A stretch of 64,000 nt of DNA from Gautieria morchelliformis (lineage: Eukaryota; Basidiomycota; Agaricomycetes; Gomphales; Gomphaceae), in contig WHVA01000106.1 in assembly GCA_015179125.1 (NCBI GenBank), positions 62,001-126,000 of the forward strand, written 5' to 3'. A program made the position numbers and the translations under genes. Of the stretch, positions 1 to 11,614 are shown piece by piece. Within the stretch, counting starts at the first letter, position 1. Each line of letters starts with the position of its first letter. The notes under the pieces are model-generated. The model ran no database searches and had not been told where the DNA came from. It saw only the letters and a program-made list of their open reading frames with translations.

Positions 1-518
1 TAGAGGCCGGAATTATTGACAAGGAGATTGATGTAGCCCGTTTGGGATTCGATGGTCGAGACCACAGAAAGCAAGGATTCACGGGAGGTAACATCGCCTT
101 GAAGGGGAATGATTCTGCCATGCGTCTTACAGTGATAATACTTAGTAGTGCCTCAGATAAGATATAAGAAAGCATACTGCATTCTCCTTGGCTGCCTGTT
201 CCAGAACCTCTTTTCTGTTAACGAGAGAGTCATTGAGGCACACCGCAGATCAGCACAGCGGGTAATAGAATAAGTATACGAACCGTCGACCAACGATGTA
301 CACCGTAGCCCCATTCTTCTCCAAGGCCGTTGCCATCATCAGCCCAATCCCTGTCCCGCCGCCCGTAACGACAGCGACCAGTCCTGCAATACATGTGGAC
401 TTGCTCAGTGCCAGTCGCTAGCTGTACGTCGGCTGCGGCAGTGCATGTTGTGCTCACCTGCAGCGGAAAACAACTCCAATGAGGGCACATCACCTGATCG
501 GGGCCCTGCCATAGACAT
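1..518 (-). CDS. Short-chain dehydrogenase/reductase, copy 1 (5' part, cut by window edge)
   Basis: Partial SDR gene: its first exons lie here and the rest is off the left edge. Exons on the minus strand are 458-518, 284-383, 178-214 and 125-1, joined by GT-AG introns with frame kept. The start is the ATG at 518 (MSMAGPR...). The spliced N-terminus carries the Rossmann nucleotide-binding motif TGGGTGIG and, at the window edge, the start of the NNSG motif. SDR enzymes use NAD(P)H to oxidise or reduce alcohols and ketones; the substrate cannot be told. Sequence is close to copy 2 (15,393-16,575) at the nucleotide level, introns included, and the similarity stops about 20 nt upstream of the start codon. 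This suggests a recent duplication of the coding unit without its promoter. Confidence 0.85.
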
Positions 519-539
519 AACTCTCCTCACTGTGTATGT

Positions 540-1870
540 ATGAGTCTCTTGCACATATATCAAATTCCCCGCGTGGGCGTGGCGCGCGCCACGCTCGGAG
601 TATGTGCCCACATGGGTGGATGTGGGTGGTTATGTACTATTAGCCCGTCAATCCGGCAATCACTGGTCGGCACCCATAGCATTTCCTTTAGACAACTCGG
701 AGGAGTGCTTCATTATATTTCTGTCGATGCTCTACATGCGATCGAACCCTCAGGTAAGAAACCAAGGACAGGGAGGACGATCCAACGTTGCGCAGGCTAC
801 TGTAAGCCTGTAACTGTAACGCAGACGCCGCCACCACCCCCCACGGTAGTTCCGTCGCAGGAACTCTCGAGAATGAAGCTGCGCCAGCCAGTAGTCCGAC
901 CTGGGACGCAGGGCATCCATCTCCCCCTCCTCTTGCGCCCAGCTGTCAGATGCTGGCATCCTCCCTGGTCTAGAAAGTCAAGCTCTGCCAACATTGACGA
1001 CTCCTCCGAGGTGCCAGGTGCCTGTGAGTGTAGATGTCTCTCCCAGCAGTCTGTCGCGGAAACGGCAGCGAAATAATGAGATGCACTGTGACCAAGATGC
1101 TGCGATGAGTAGCGAGCCTGATTCTGCGGATGTCAATTATTTTCAGTGGGGGGCGCTGGCCCAGGTTTACCCGCTAACTCAACAGGTGTGCCATCGGAGA
1201 CATGCTCAAGTAGCTGGCCTCTGCATCCGACGCCTAGTCCTTACGATCCACTGCTAGCAACACACTTTTAGCCCTGCCTTCAATTTACAAACCCCGTATC
1301 GGCATGAACGAGTTAAAGGCTGGGGAGTGGACACGGCGAAAAAACACTCACTGTACGATGACGCAAAGATGGCGTAGTGTACCACTTGCGGTGGCACCGC
1401 CGTTCGCACACTGCACATCTCTAGCCGCCTAGACAGTTTGGGAAGCCAAGTACTATGAGCCTGCAGAGGACACTCTTGATGCACTGGAAGAACAGGACGT
1501 GTATCCGGGGCATCTTCTTTTCAGAGAGGTCTTCCAATATAGGTACCATGGAATTTGATGTGGAAGGCGCTGAAAGGGTGTGCGTACCTGAGCTCTATAC
1601 TCTGCCTCAGCTCAAGATGCTATGTGCAGATAGTATCATACTGTGATGCGGCATTGACTCCCTGGGAAAGCTGTTGCACGTGGAGGGATTGAAAGGGATC
1701 CTCTACAACAGATCGTGCGGCTACAGTGGGACATACAGAGGCCGAAAGACCTAGATAGAGTGTGCAAGGCAGACGTGCACCCGAAGAAGGAAGGTCATAC
1801 ACTTCTGTCATATGCAGGCCTCCCCTGGAGACATAGCAGCACCTGGATGAACAAGGTGCACTGAACATTG
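540..1870. other. Upstream region of SDR copy 1 with unassigned open frames
   Basis: Several open frames of 60-180 codons occur on both strands (the longest on plus, 540-1076), but none resembles a family I recognise and no convincing splice chain links them. The stretch contains an 18-bp perfect palindrome (577-594) some 60 bp upstream of the SDR start codon. A region around 1,050-1,140 (plus) reads as a charged, protein-like segment but ends quickly. I see no gene I can support. Confidence 0.3.
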
Positions 1871-2100
1871 GAATTTACTCATGATTTATTTGGATAGGAA
1901 ATCAGGGTTAGACTGCCAGTTTCTGGAGGCAGTTTCCTGACAATTTCCTGGGTAATATATCCTGAACTTTGGAAATTCATTGTAAAACATTGAATTTTCT
2001 CTAAATGTCACATCTTAGGAAGCTCTCAAGAAATGTGGAATTTCCCTAGAATTTTTCAGGGGGTTTCCTGACTTGAGAAAATTTCTCACACCTCCAGTGT
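1870..2100 (-). repeat. Interspersed repeat (also at 35,580-35,754, opposite orientation)
   Basis: About 200 bp rich in 'tttcctga / tcaggaaa' words. The reverse complement of this stretch matches 35,580-35,754 and its continuation after 39,822, the sequence into which the Copia element inserted. Family unknown; no coding potential. Confidence 0.6.
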
Positions 2101-2766
2101 TCCCACTCTGGAATTTAAGAGCAACCCAGGAAAGGCCCAGTAAGACCAGGGCCTAAATACCATCCTGTTAGCAAAGTAGTGCACAAGGTAGATGTATGAT
2201 AATTGAACTATAGCTAGGGGATATATATGCAAATGCAAACTACTTATACTGAGGAGAGTGAAACTATCAGTGAATGGGAGAGAGGCCATGATGGATTGGG
2301 ATGATACACTAGGTGTGGAGCTGAGATACATAATAGACAAGGCACACATAAAGTAGAAACAACTGCTGATATGAGCATGAAACAATGGAGAAGTAAGCTC
2401 ACGAAGAGCCTATTGAGACAACACACCTTGGGACCTGCATGCCTCCTATCCTGCACTGACTCCCAGCCTATGGGCTTGATCCTGCATGAAAGGTGGGCAG
2501 GGTGCTGCATGAACCATATAAACACTGCATATAGACCCAGGGCCAATGGATGATGGGAATAGTGATGTATTATGGTGTTGGTCAGGGATGCTTGGTCATG
2601 GCTGATGGTGGGGATGAGGGCGAATGATGTGAATGGTGATGGAGTTTAGCAAACAGATATGGTAACAGTGTTCGGTCAACCAATCAGACAGCAAATTGAA
2701 GCAAATGGGTAAGGGTGATAGGTCGAACGGAGATGGATTATGCCAAAATAAACAGGTCATGATACC
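2100..2766 (+). mobile_element. Decayed LTR of the ~940-bp TGTCAA...TGACA family
   Basis: Shares order and wording with the LTRs at 12,682-13,620 and 34,283-35,219: a 'gtatgataattgaact' block, 'aaactacttatact', the tract with 'gaggccatgatgg', and the terminal 'gtcatga' near 2,760. Much more diverged than those copies, so an older insertion. Fossil with no coding capacity. Confidence 0.55.
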
Positions 2767-2968
2767 CCTGACCAAATCTTGATGCTGCATACTATGTGAG
2801 TCACTTCACTTCCAACATTTTTCTGAAAGTGGAAGTGTGGAAGCAGAGCAGAGGCAGAGAAGTGAGATGAGTTGGCAGAAGTGCTTCTGGAAGCAGAAGT
2901 GGAAATGGAAGTGGTGTGAGTGGAGCTCAGAATGGGGTCAAAACTGGGAAAGGGGGTGTTCCCTGACA
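2767..2968 (-). mobile_element. Truncated LTR of the TGTCAGGGG...TTACA family, inverted
   Basis: Read on the minus strand from 2,968 it starts TGTCAGGGAACACCC and continues with the same 'ttccgactccac' style tract as the solo LTRs at 20,729-21,209 and 41,776-42,199. Only the first part of the LTR is present, and it abuts the pre-existing LTR remnant on its left. Confidence 0.55.
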
Positions 2969-3665
2969 GAGATCATGCATGGTCAAAATCCTTTTATGTT
3001 GAGATTTGGTTTACCAAATAGTCATAAATCTACAAAGATGTCACAAGATTTCAAATTTGTCATTTCTTCAGCTTTTGGTGAGAGATCACCAAAATACATT
3101 TTGGTAATCTGGTTACCAAATGTGCCTACAAATGGGGATAACTAACTAATACAGGACAATGACATTAGGGTTGTATGAGCTGAACAGTCCTTGAACAAAA
3201 GGAACAAAGGGAGCAAAGGAAAGGATCTCCTGCAGGGCCAGGGAGATATGTGTTCTGTGAGGAGCAGATCTTGACCAGAGGGTCTGGACAGTCTAATGAT
3301 CAAGGAGAGAATTGGAGTGAAGGGTTACATGGTCCAAAGTGCTGAAATGTAGAAGCAGTTAGCAACAACATGTGTTGATGAGTGTTTGCTCTGGGAAACT
3401 CATGTGGCCTCTCTGCATTGCATCCACGATGTGCCATGCACAAACTGGCTGAGATCAAGCTTTGTGGACCCCTTTGTGATGACAGATGTGTTTGCAGGCC
3501 ACCACAAACCTTCTTGGGACCAAGGTGGGACCCAGAATAAAAGTTCTGAGGGTGAATTGAGTAACCAGCCATTTTCTAGCCGTGAGTCATGTCGAAACCC
3601 AGGCCCTGTAGCTATACACAGGACATTAGCAGATCCTGTTATGTTCCGACAAATCAAGGTCACCG
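2969..3665. other. No gene seen
   Basis: AT-rich intergenic sequence downstream of the NACHT-WD40 gene. Short open frames on both strands have no recognisable similarity. No LTR ends or inverted repeats were found. Confidence 0.4.
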
Positions 3666-6600
3666 CTACTGACTAGGTGCTTGACCTGCTAATGGTGCTG
3701 AAATGACCTCCCCGGTGTCTGCATTCCACACACGGATCGCCTTGTCTTCAGACCCGGAGACGACGCGCTTGCCGTCATGTGAGAACGCCACCGACGTGAC
3801 GCAGCGGGTGTGGCCTTCGAATGGTGCTGAAATGACCTCCCCGGTGTCCGCATTCCACACACGGATCGTGTTGTCATAGACCCGGAGACGATGCGCTGGC
3901 CGTCCTGCGAGAACGCCACCGACGTGACCACCTCGGTGTGGCCATCGAATGGTGCTGAAATGACCTCCCCGGTGTCTGCATTCCACACGCGGATCGTCTT
4001 GTCAAAAGACCCGGAGACAATGCGCTTCCCGTCGTGCGAGAACGCCACCGACGTGACCCAGTCGGTGTGGCCTTCGAATGGTGCTGAAACGATCTCCCCG
4101 GCGTCTGCATTCCACACACGGGTCGTCTTGTCACCAGATCCAGAGACGATGCGCTTGCCATCCTGCGAAAACGCCACAAAGCTGACCCAGTCGGTGTGGC
4201 CTTTGAACGGTGCTGAAATGACCTCCCCGGTGTCTGCATTCCACACGCGGATCGTCTTGTCAAAAGACCCGGAGACAATGCGCTTGCCGTCGTGCGAGAA
4301 CACCACCGACGTGACCCAGTCGGTGTGGCCTTCGAATGGTGCTGAAATGACCTCCCTCCACACACGGATCGTGTTGTCATCAGACCCGGAGACGATGCGC
4401 TTGCCGTCCTGCGAGAACGCCACCGACGTGACCCTGTCGGTGTGGCCTTCGAATGGTGCTGAAATGACCTCCCCGGTGTCTGCATTCCACACACGGATCG
4501 TGTTGTCACCAGACCCAGAGACGATGCGCTTGCCATCCTGCGAGAATGCCACCGACCTGACCCAGTCGGTGTGGCCTTCGAATGGTGCTGAAATGACCTC
4601 CCCGGTGTCTGCATTCCACACACGGATCGTGTTGTCATCAGACCCGGAGACGATGCGCTTGCCGTCCTGCGAGAACGCCACCGACGTGACCCACTTGGTG
4701 TGGCCTTCGAATGGTGCTGAAATGACCTCCCCGGTGTCTGCATTCCACACACGGATCGTGTTGTCACCAGACCCAGAGACGATGCGCTTGCCATCCTGCG
4801 AAAACGCCACAGACCTGACCCAGTCGGTGTGGCCTTCGAATGGTGCTGAAATGACCTCCCCGGTGTCTGCATTCCACACACGGATCGTGTTGTCTTCAGA
4901 CCCAGAGACGATACGCTTGCCGTCGTGCGAAAACGCCACCGACCTGACCCTGTCGGTGTGGCCTTTGAACGGTGCTGAAATGACCTCCCCGGTGTCTGCA
5001 TTCCATACTCGGATCGTGTTGTCACCAGACCGAGAGACGATGCGCTTGCCATCCTGCGAAAACGCCACAGACATGACCCAGTCGGTGTGGCCTTCGAATG
5101 GTGCTGAAATGACCTCCCCGGTGTCTGCATTCCACACACGAATCGTGTTGTCTTCAGACCCGGAGACGATGCGCTTGCCGTCGTGCGAGAACGCCACCGA
5201 CATGACCCAGTCGGTGTGGCCTTCGAATGGTGCTGAAATGACCTCCCCGGTGTCTGCATTCCACACTCGGACGGTGTTGTCACCAGACCCAGAGACGATG
5301 CGCTTGCCGTCGGGCGAGAACGCCACCGACATGGCGGGGCCGGTGTGGCCTACCAGAACGCTTTGAATAGGTAGCCAAGTCGTTGCTTTCCCGGTCTCGA
5401 TACGGAGTAGTCGTGGAAATCGTGGGAGGTAAGTCTCGCATAGTTTCGACCTTTCAGGTGCAAACGGGAGTGCCGACAAATAGAGATGGGGAGCACTTTG
5501 GGAGATTACACTGCCAAACGCACCTACAAAATTGCGGGTATCAGTTACAAATGCTGTAATGTCATTATCCTTATATAAGTTCATTAGGCTCACGGCGGAG
5601 CTCATAACAAGTTGGGCACTCACACTACTCCAGCCAATTATTGACGAGAGCGCTGCTGATGCATCGGGGAACTTCTTGATCAGACTCAAAACTTCAAGCC
5701 AGTAGAGTAGCTTAGTCTCGAAGAACTCCTTGACCTTTGAACCTATGGCAAAGGTGGTGGCGCAGACATGGTCCGCCCAAAAACGGCAAGAATAAGAGAG
5801 TTGGGAGGATATATATTTCTTGGTCCGTATCGCCAAGTCAACAACATCGTCGTTGCGCAGATGTGAAGTTTCAAGCTGACAAATGTTGAAACAAAGTTCA
5901 TTCTTCATCACGCGCAAGGATGAGAGCGCAAGGCCTTCTTGGTGTGAAGATGTATCGATGTAGTATGGTCCACTCCGGTCACGATCTGTCAAGAAGTCAC
6001 GAAAAGACGTGTGCAACAGGCTGATTGGGTCAGGTCCTCGAGTGGGAAGGCTCAACAGAGCGCCCATGTGTCTAACTATAGCATGAACCTCGGTACCCGA
6101 CTCGACTCCATGGCACAGCTTCTGCAGGGCAGACATGGAGAGTGGTTCTCTGGCAGTCAGAAGGCAGCCCATCACCAAGCGAAAGCGACGCTTGACATCG
6201 TCCGTCAAGTCATCACCACCTCCGAATATCTGCGTGAGGATACCGAGATACAGGTTATCCATCCCACGGAGGTTCTTGACTAAAATTTCCTCCAGTTGCT
6301 TAACAGCAACGTGACCACCCATCCCATCTCCTTTGACAAATCGACAAGCGGTGGACGCCCATTGAAAGTGACCTTCGGATTTCTCAACTAATAATCGACA
6401 CCAGCCATCGTTGGGCCATTTGCGCTCGAGCTCCGCAATGTTACCTAGTTGGTCTTTCACAAAGCGGGTGACGGCATCGGTAGGATTCGGGTCAATATCC
6501 TTTAAGGACCTGGAAAGCACATGCTTCTTCCCATGAAGGGCTTTCAGGATGTCTTCTTCGGCGCGGGAAGTGATAAGAAGATGGAAATTAGGCGGCAGTT

Positions 6601-8672
6601 GTGCTGCTTCATTGCCCAGGACAGACAAGAGAGCTTGGCGAGATTCCAGGTCTCCGCTCTCATCCAATGCATCAATAACGATCACGCTCGGTCCAACGGC
6701 CGTTAGGTCCTTGGAGGGGTCTAGAATGAACTTTTGGAACTGCTCACGAGGTATGCGTGTGGTTCGAAATGCTTTCCGCTCCCCGACCACTTTCAGCAAC
6801 GATGCCCTTCGTGCTGGATCCTGATCAGCCAGATCACGAGCAATCGTGCTAAAGACGTTGTCGGGGGATCGCTCTGCCTGAAGACCGCGGTCAAAAAAGT
6901 ACGACGACCCGAGACGTTCGAGCCTCTCAAATTGTTTAGCGACCTCGTGGGCGATGGCAGACTTGCCGGCACCCGCAACATCGTTCAAGAAAAATATGCG
7001 TGGGGTATCCTCGCTCTCCTGGTTGGCCCACTCCCAGATCTCCGCAAGGACTGTCTCCCGAGTATTCCGAAGACATCCTTTTTCAGGATTGAACGTAGCA
7101 CCGCCTGCGTAGGGCATGTCACTCAGCAGAACACCCCCAGCTGGTTGCAAAGTGTATTAGGCCCGGGAAAGGCCTCAAACCAGAAAACTCACAGATGTCG
7201 CCGACGACGTTCAGAACACGCAGTAAAGTGATCTCAACATGTTGTACAGTGATATCAGTATGAATCACGGCATGTTGTTGTAAATCCAACTTGAGTTTGT
7301 TGAAAGATTCTTGGTATTGTTTGACCTTGCTGTCGACATCCGACACTAGATTTTTCGCGGTTCTTTTCCCTGAACAAAGATCATCAGCTGTGGCCCCCTG
7401 GCAGTGGGTCCAACATACAGAAACCCTCGGTTTTTGCGTAGGCGCGGACAAAGTAGCTGCACTCTAACGTCTGTTGCGCCAAGGCTAAGATAATTGGCTC
7501 CTGCGATTCAATTTTCTTCAACGGCTCTGCCAGATGGACGAATGCATAGGTGTCTCCAATAATTTTCGCCAGACCATGGATGCTATCGTCTCGGTCCATC
7601 TGAGCAATGATAATCTAAACACAGAGTCAACCCCAGATTTCAGCTATATCTATCCGGTTGGCGGATGTAATAGATGTACCTGGTGTGCAAGATCCAGGAT
7701 GGTCCATGCCGCTTTCGCATAAGGATGGATCTAGAATCAAAGCACACCGTGTCAATGAGATGACCTGGGAGACGACCAACCTTAATATACCTCTGAGGCC
7801 TTACCAACAATATCGGTAAACAGCCTGATATTGTTCAGGAGGGGAGCCCAAGTCGCCGATATTGTATCGAGGGTATTGAGGGTGGAAGTGCCGGCATCGG
7901 CCCCAGCCCCTGCATCAACAATTAGGGACGGCACCGGGGTCATATTATCGACCTCTTTCGTTCCGCTGACTGCTTCATTCAACTGGGCCTCCCGCGCCTC
8001 GTCGGACGTCGCGAAAGACGCGAGGGTGAACTCTAGGACAGTCTGGACCTCATGCATAAACTGCCCTGCCTTGTCTGATTTTTGCAGTTTGCGAACAATG
8101 GCTGCTGTGTTCGATGATTACATTTGCATTCCGTCGATGAGCGAAAAGGACTGACCTCCGGTTGCTCCTTCTGCAAGCAGCAACTCAATCCTTTCCTTCG
8201 CACCGCCGATGTAGTCATCACGTTGGATGGTATGATGCACATATACTTCAAATTCCAACAGAGAAGACCCATTCAAGTGGTAGCTGTGTATGGATTTAAG
8301 ATCATATTGAGACAATAACACTGGCATTACACGCACAAATAGAATGGCTCATGCCATGAGGCAGTATTGCCTCTCGCAGCTGACGTAGTCTTCTGGATAT
8401 CTTTATCGACGAGGAGTTTCACATAGCAGTGGCTAGGACGCTTGCCGAACCATGTTTCATTGGGAATATGGGTGCATTTCAAGTCTATTGTCAATCACCA
8501 AGAGTCAGTACGCAATAGACAGCGCAAACGAAAGTGTCTTTCCTGTAACTTTGATTGCTGCAGGAATACTTCGAGGTGGAGAGTGACCAGTTGGCTCACT
8601 AGAGAAGTGATCGTGGACTTACGGGACTGTCACGATGCCCTTATCGTTGCCCCGGGCCTTAACGTTATTCAT
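3666..8672 (-). CDS. NACHT-WD40 STAND receptor with C2-like N-terminus
   Basis: Fungal NLR-like signal-transduction ATPase, about 1,440 aa when spliced. Exons that fit in frame: 8337-8484, 8156-8283, 7791-8104, 7680-7730, 7419-7614, 7193-7369 and a long last exon from 7140. A first exon with ATG at 8672 and a strong donor is likely, but its phase does not match the next exon, so the extreme N-terminus is unsure. Domains: C2-like segment (8156-8484), a coiled central region with 'IHPYAKAAW' typical of these proteins, NACHT ATPase with P-loop GAGKS (about 6,959-6,973) and Walker B 'VIVIDALDE', a helical region, then WD40 repeats from about 5,340 leftwards. Near 3,878 the frame slips by one base, so the last one and a half WD repeats lie in a different frame (ending at 3,666); the frame as it stands ends at 3,689. 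Likely cytosolic, with non-self or heterokaryon recognition as the usual guess for this class. Confidence 0.85.
3700..5345 (-). repeat. WD40 array: 13 near-identical 129-bp units
   Basis: Thirteen tandem units of 43 codons, each with GHT...[31 protein letters not shown]. One unit near 4,350 lacks five codons. Nucleotide identity between units is very high, but a few codons vary repeatedly: the two residues after GHT (DW, DR, KW, EV, RC), the residue after the next V (M, R, T, S), H/Q before DG, and E/G/D/F after SGS. This is the pattern of high-internal-conservation WD arrays kept similar by recombination. Confidence 0.9.
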
Positions 8673-9168
8673 TGTTCGTAGTGTTCGAGGTGGGTTGTAG
8701 GTGGTGGTAGGCGGAAAAAGACGACGAGAGGCGCCGCATGGCACTGTCATCGAAGACATGGCACTCACATTGAATGAAGTTTACAGCTCCCACGTGTTCC
8801 CGGCGTCCAATTGAAGCGCGCGTCGATCGTCACGTGGCAGGTACTCGGTCGTCGTAGTACAGCTAGCTATACACCCCGGTTTGTATTCGAGGCCGCTGAT
8901 GCGCGTGAGTGAGTGTCTTAGCAGGAGTTCTCCGGAGTCCCCTCAAGACCGAGCTCTGACCTCTGAAGGAGGTACGCATGAAAGTTAGAGGAGGCTTTGT
9001 GAATGTGCCACCTTTGCTCAACCTCCGTAGGAAAGCTTGTAGCCACAAACAATGCAAAGCTTTCCAGTACATCTCTATCTACCTTGAGTGTAGTATTCTC
9101 CACTCATATCTAATATCTATTAGCACAGCTTATGACCGCCTGCTCTAATGCATTTTATAAGGGCAACC
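8673..9168. promoter_or_regulatory. 5' flank of the NACHT-WD40 gene
   Basis: About 500 bp between the receptor's probable start and the first Gypsy LTR. No confident TATA box or other motif. It is the only place for the receptor's promoter before retrotransposon sequence begins at 9,169. Confidence 0.3.
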
Positions 9169-9621
9169 TGTTAAGACCCGTTCCTGAGTCTGGGCCTGAG
9201 GCCTCGGCCTTGGATCTCGCTCGGGAACCCTTCTTGGCTTAACTTGGGTTCCCTTTGGTTCATCATTCACCCTGACTTCCTTTCCAAGATAGTCCTGTTC
9301 CATTCCTGATGATCATCCCCTTGTCTTTGTTATCTGCTCAATGCAGGCATTGATGCCCTCTTTCCATTCCTTGCAATTCGTATATAAACCCCCCATCATG
9401 TATGCTAATTCCTCAGTTCTGATATCAACTTAGATCCTTGTATCATCCTCTCCTCTGTCTGATTGCGATTCCAAACCTTGGCTTGAAGCCAAATCCATTT
9501 CCCAAAATTTGGGTGGAACACTGTAGTGGGTGCAACCTATGAAGTTGAAGCCAAGCCCTCTGTTTCTGAACCTCAGCTCGGTCTTTGGGTTGATTCTTAA
9601 GTACAACGTATATGCTTAACA
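9169..9621 (+). repeat. 5' LTR of the Gypsy remnant
   Basis: 453 bp, starting TGTTAAGACC and ending CTTAACA (inverted termini). It contains 'tatataaacccc' at about 9,381 as a likely TATA box. Same family as 21,248-21,722 and 22,060-22,514. Confidence 0.8.
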
Positions 9622-10975
9622 GTATATCAGAACTCTCCACATGCAGTTGTTCAATATGCCTATCACACGATCTTACACCTGTGCCTGAGGTACTTGAGTC
9701 ACACCAACATGAAGTGTTTCAAACCACCCCAAAAACCCCTCATTCAACGATATGACAACCTCCCTCCAGCCTCAAACTCATCTCGGCACTGAGCCATCGG
9801 TGCTGGTTGAGGACATATCAGCGAGGTTCCTGAAGAGCCCTGCAGAAAGAGACCGCACCGAATCAAAGGCTATACTCCAGGAACCCAACCAATTTGATGG
9901 TTCAGATCCAAAGAAACTCTGAGGTTTCCTTCTCCAGTGCATGTTGAATTTCTGTGCCAAACCCCAAGCTTTCCAAGATGGTTCTGTGAAAGTGAACTAC
10001 GTTCTGTCCTTCCTCAAGGGAATGGCTCTTGATTACTTTGGGCCCTACCTTGCTGAAAACCCTGCTGATGAGCCCGTATGGGCCTTGGATTATGGCGCAT
10101 TCATAGAAGAGCTTTACTTGAACTTTGGCCCATACGACCAGGTTGCCGATGCCAAGATAGAGCTCAAAAACCTCATCATGAAGGACAATCACAAGACGAC
10201 TTGATTTTTTGTTGACTTTTACAGGCTTGCATCCATGCTTCAGCACAATGATTCGGCTTTGCATCACCAAGCATATCTTGCTTTGCCAGAGTGAATCAAA
10301 GATGAAAATGCAATTTGACATACCCCAAACCCTTGATGACCTCCAAGATCTCATCCAGAAAATTGACCAAAGGTATTGGGAACATCACAGTGAAGTCTCT
10401 CCCAAGACCCACACTGCACCCAAACCTGAGGTGAGAGGGACAGAGAGACAACGAGGTAAGGGAAATAGATGGGTCATGACAAATAACAACCTCTGCCTAG
10501 TCTGTGTGCAGAGTGGCCATGTGTGAAGGATTGCCCCAAGGCCATGTTGGCCCAGGCTGCCTCAGCTTCTGATGGGAAGACATCCGATAACAAAGCCAAA
10601 GCCTTGGCTTTGGGTGCAAAAAAATAACCAGCGACCCTCCAACCTCTGTGCAAACTGAGGGTCGCATTGACTCAACTTGCACATTAGAGGTAAGAATCAA
10701 CACTTCTGCTCTTTTCTCCCTGAACTCTCTTGTAATTAGTTTGTCCTCATCTCTTGTCCCAAACCCAAATTTTAAAGCATTAGTAGATTCAAGCTCTACC
10801 CACTGTTTCATAGAATCCGTTTTTGTCCATAAATATGATCTCCAAGCCTGTTCCGTAGACCCTATCCCACTCTGTTTATTCAATGGTAGTAAACTTGGTA
10901 ATTACTGAAGCTGTAGAGCTACCTATCCATTTCCCTGATGGTCACACCCATTCTGTAGACTTTTATGTCACCCCT
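9169..10975 (+). mobile_element. Gypsy-type LTR retrotransposon remnant (LTR + gag/protease part)
   Basis: Fossil. An LTR (9,169-9,621) is followed by a decayed Gag coding region (about 9,750-10,550; the 'KVNYVLSFLKG' retrotransposon-gag core) and the start of the aspartic-protease region (about 10,670-10,970). It is closely related to the element at 22,060-24,520 but more decayed, with many breaks. No reverse transcriptase or 3' LTR is present. It ends abruptly at about 10,975, where a Copia fragment of opposite orientation begins. Confidence 0.85.
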
Positions 10976-11614
10976 GATCACCAGTGAAGTCTGCATCCCT
11001 GTATCCCACCAGATTGTGAGCAAATCCCATTGTTACATCACCCTCTCTCATGTATGTGATCCTGTATTCCCTCATGTTCAGCAAATACCTCACTATTCTT
11101 TTGGTGGCCTCCCAGTGAGTAATGTTTGGCTTTGAGGAATATTGTGCACATCTGTTGACAGCATATGCTATGTTGGGTTGAGTGGCCACTGCACAGTAGT
11201 TTATGCTCCCTATCAGGGATGTGTACGCAAAGTCAACGATGTCAGAAGGGGTGTTGGAGGTGTGTAATTCAATGTTGTGGTCCATGGGTGAGCTCATGGT
11301 GCATCTGAGGGTGATGTCAAATCTTTGGCTATGGTGTCAATTAATGATGGTTGTGATATGTGAATGCTCCCAACTTCTCAATTCCTGATGATCTGAAAAC
11401 TGAGTAGATGTGTTGGGTCCCCAGGTCCTGTATGTCGAAGCTCCCCTTGACATCTGATACCATCTTCTCCATTGCAGATATTGAGCTTGATGCAAGAAGC
11501 CCATTGTCAATGTACCACCCTGCTATCTCCACACTGTCCCCCTCTCTGGATCTGAAGAAAACTGTTTTATCTGCCTCCCTGTCAGGATTGGTTCTTTTAG
11601 GGTTTAATAGCAGG
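10976..11614 (-). mobile_element. Copia-type pol fragment (RT end / RNase H)
   Basis: Fossil. Minus-strand reading shows typical Ty1/Copia sequence: 'GSINYCAVATQPNIAYAV' and 'HWEATKRIVRYL', plus an upstream piece with 'DNGLLAS' and 'FDIQDLG'. Broken in several places. It abuts an LTR on its right (11,615) and the Gypsy remnant on its left. Confidence 0.8.

Noticed and set aside
540-1076. 178-codon plus-strand protein
   Set aside because: No domain, Pro/Arg-biased composition, overlapping frames on the other strand of similar length and no splice support.
3874-5283. Second minus-strand frame of 469 codons in the WD array
   Set aside because: Shifted frame of the same repeats giving Arg/Ser/Thr-rich nonsense; the true frame carries WD40 motifs.
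3891-5366. Plus-strand open frame of 491 codons across the WD array
   Set aside because: It is the antisense reading of the 129-bp WD40 units; the repeat length is a multiple of three, so the antisense frame stays open. It has no family of its own.
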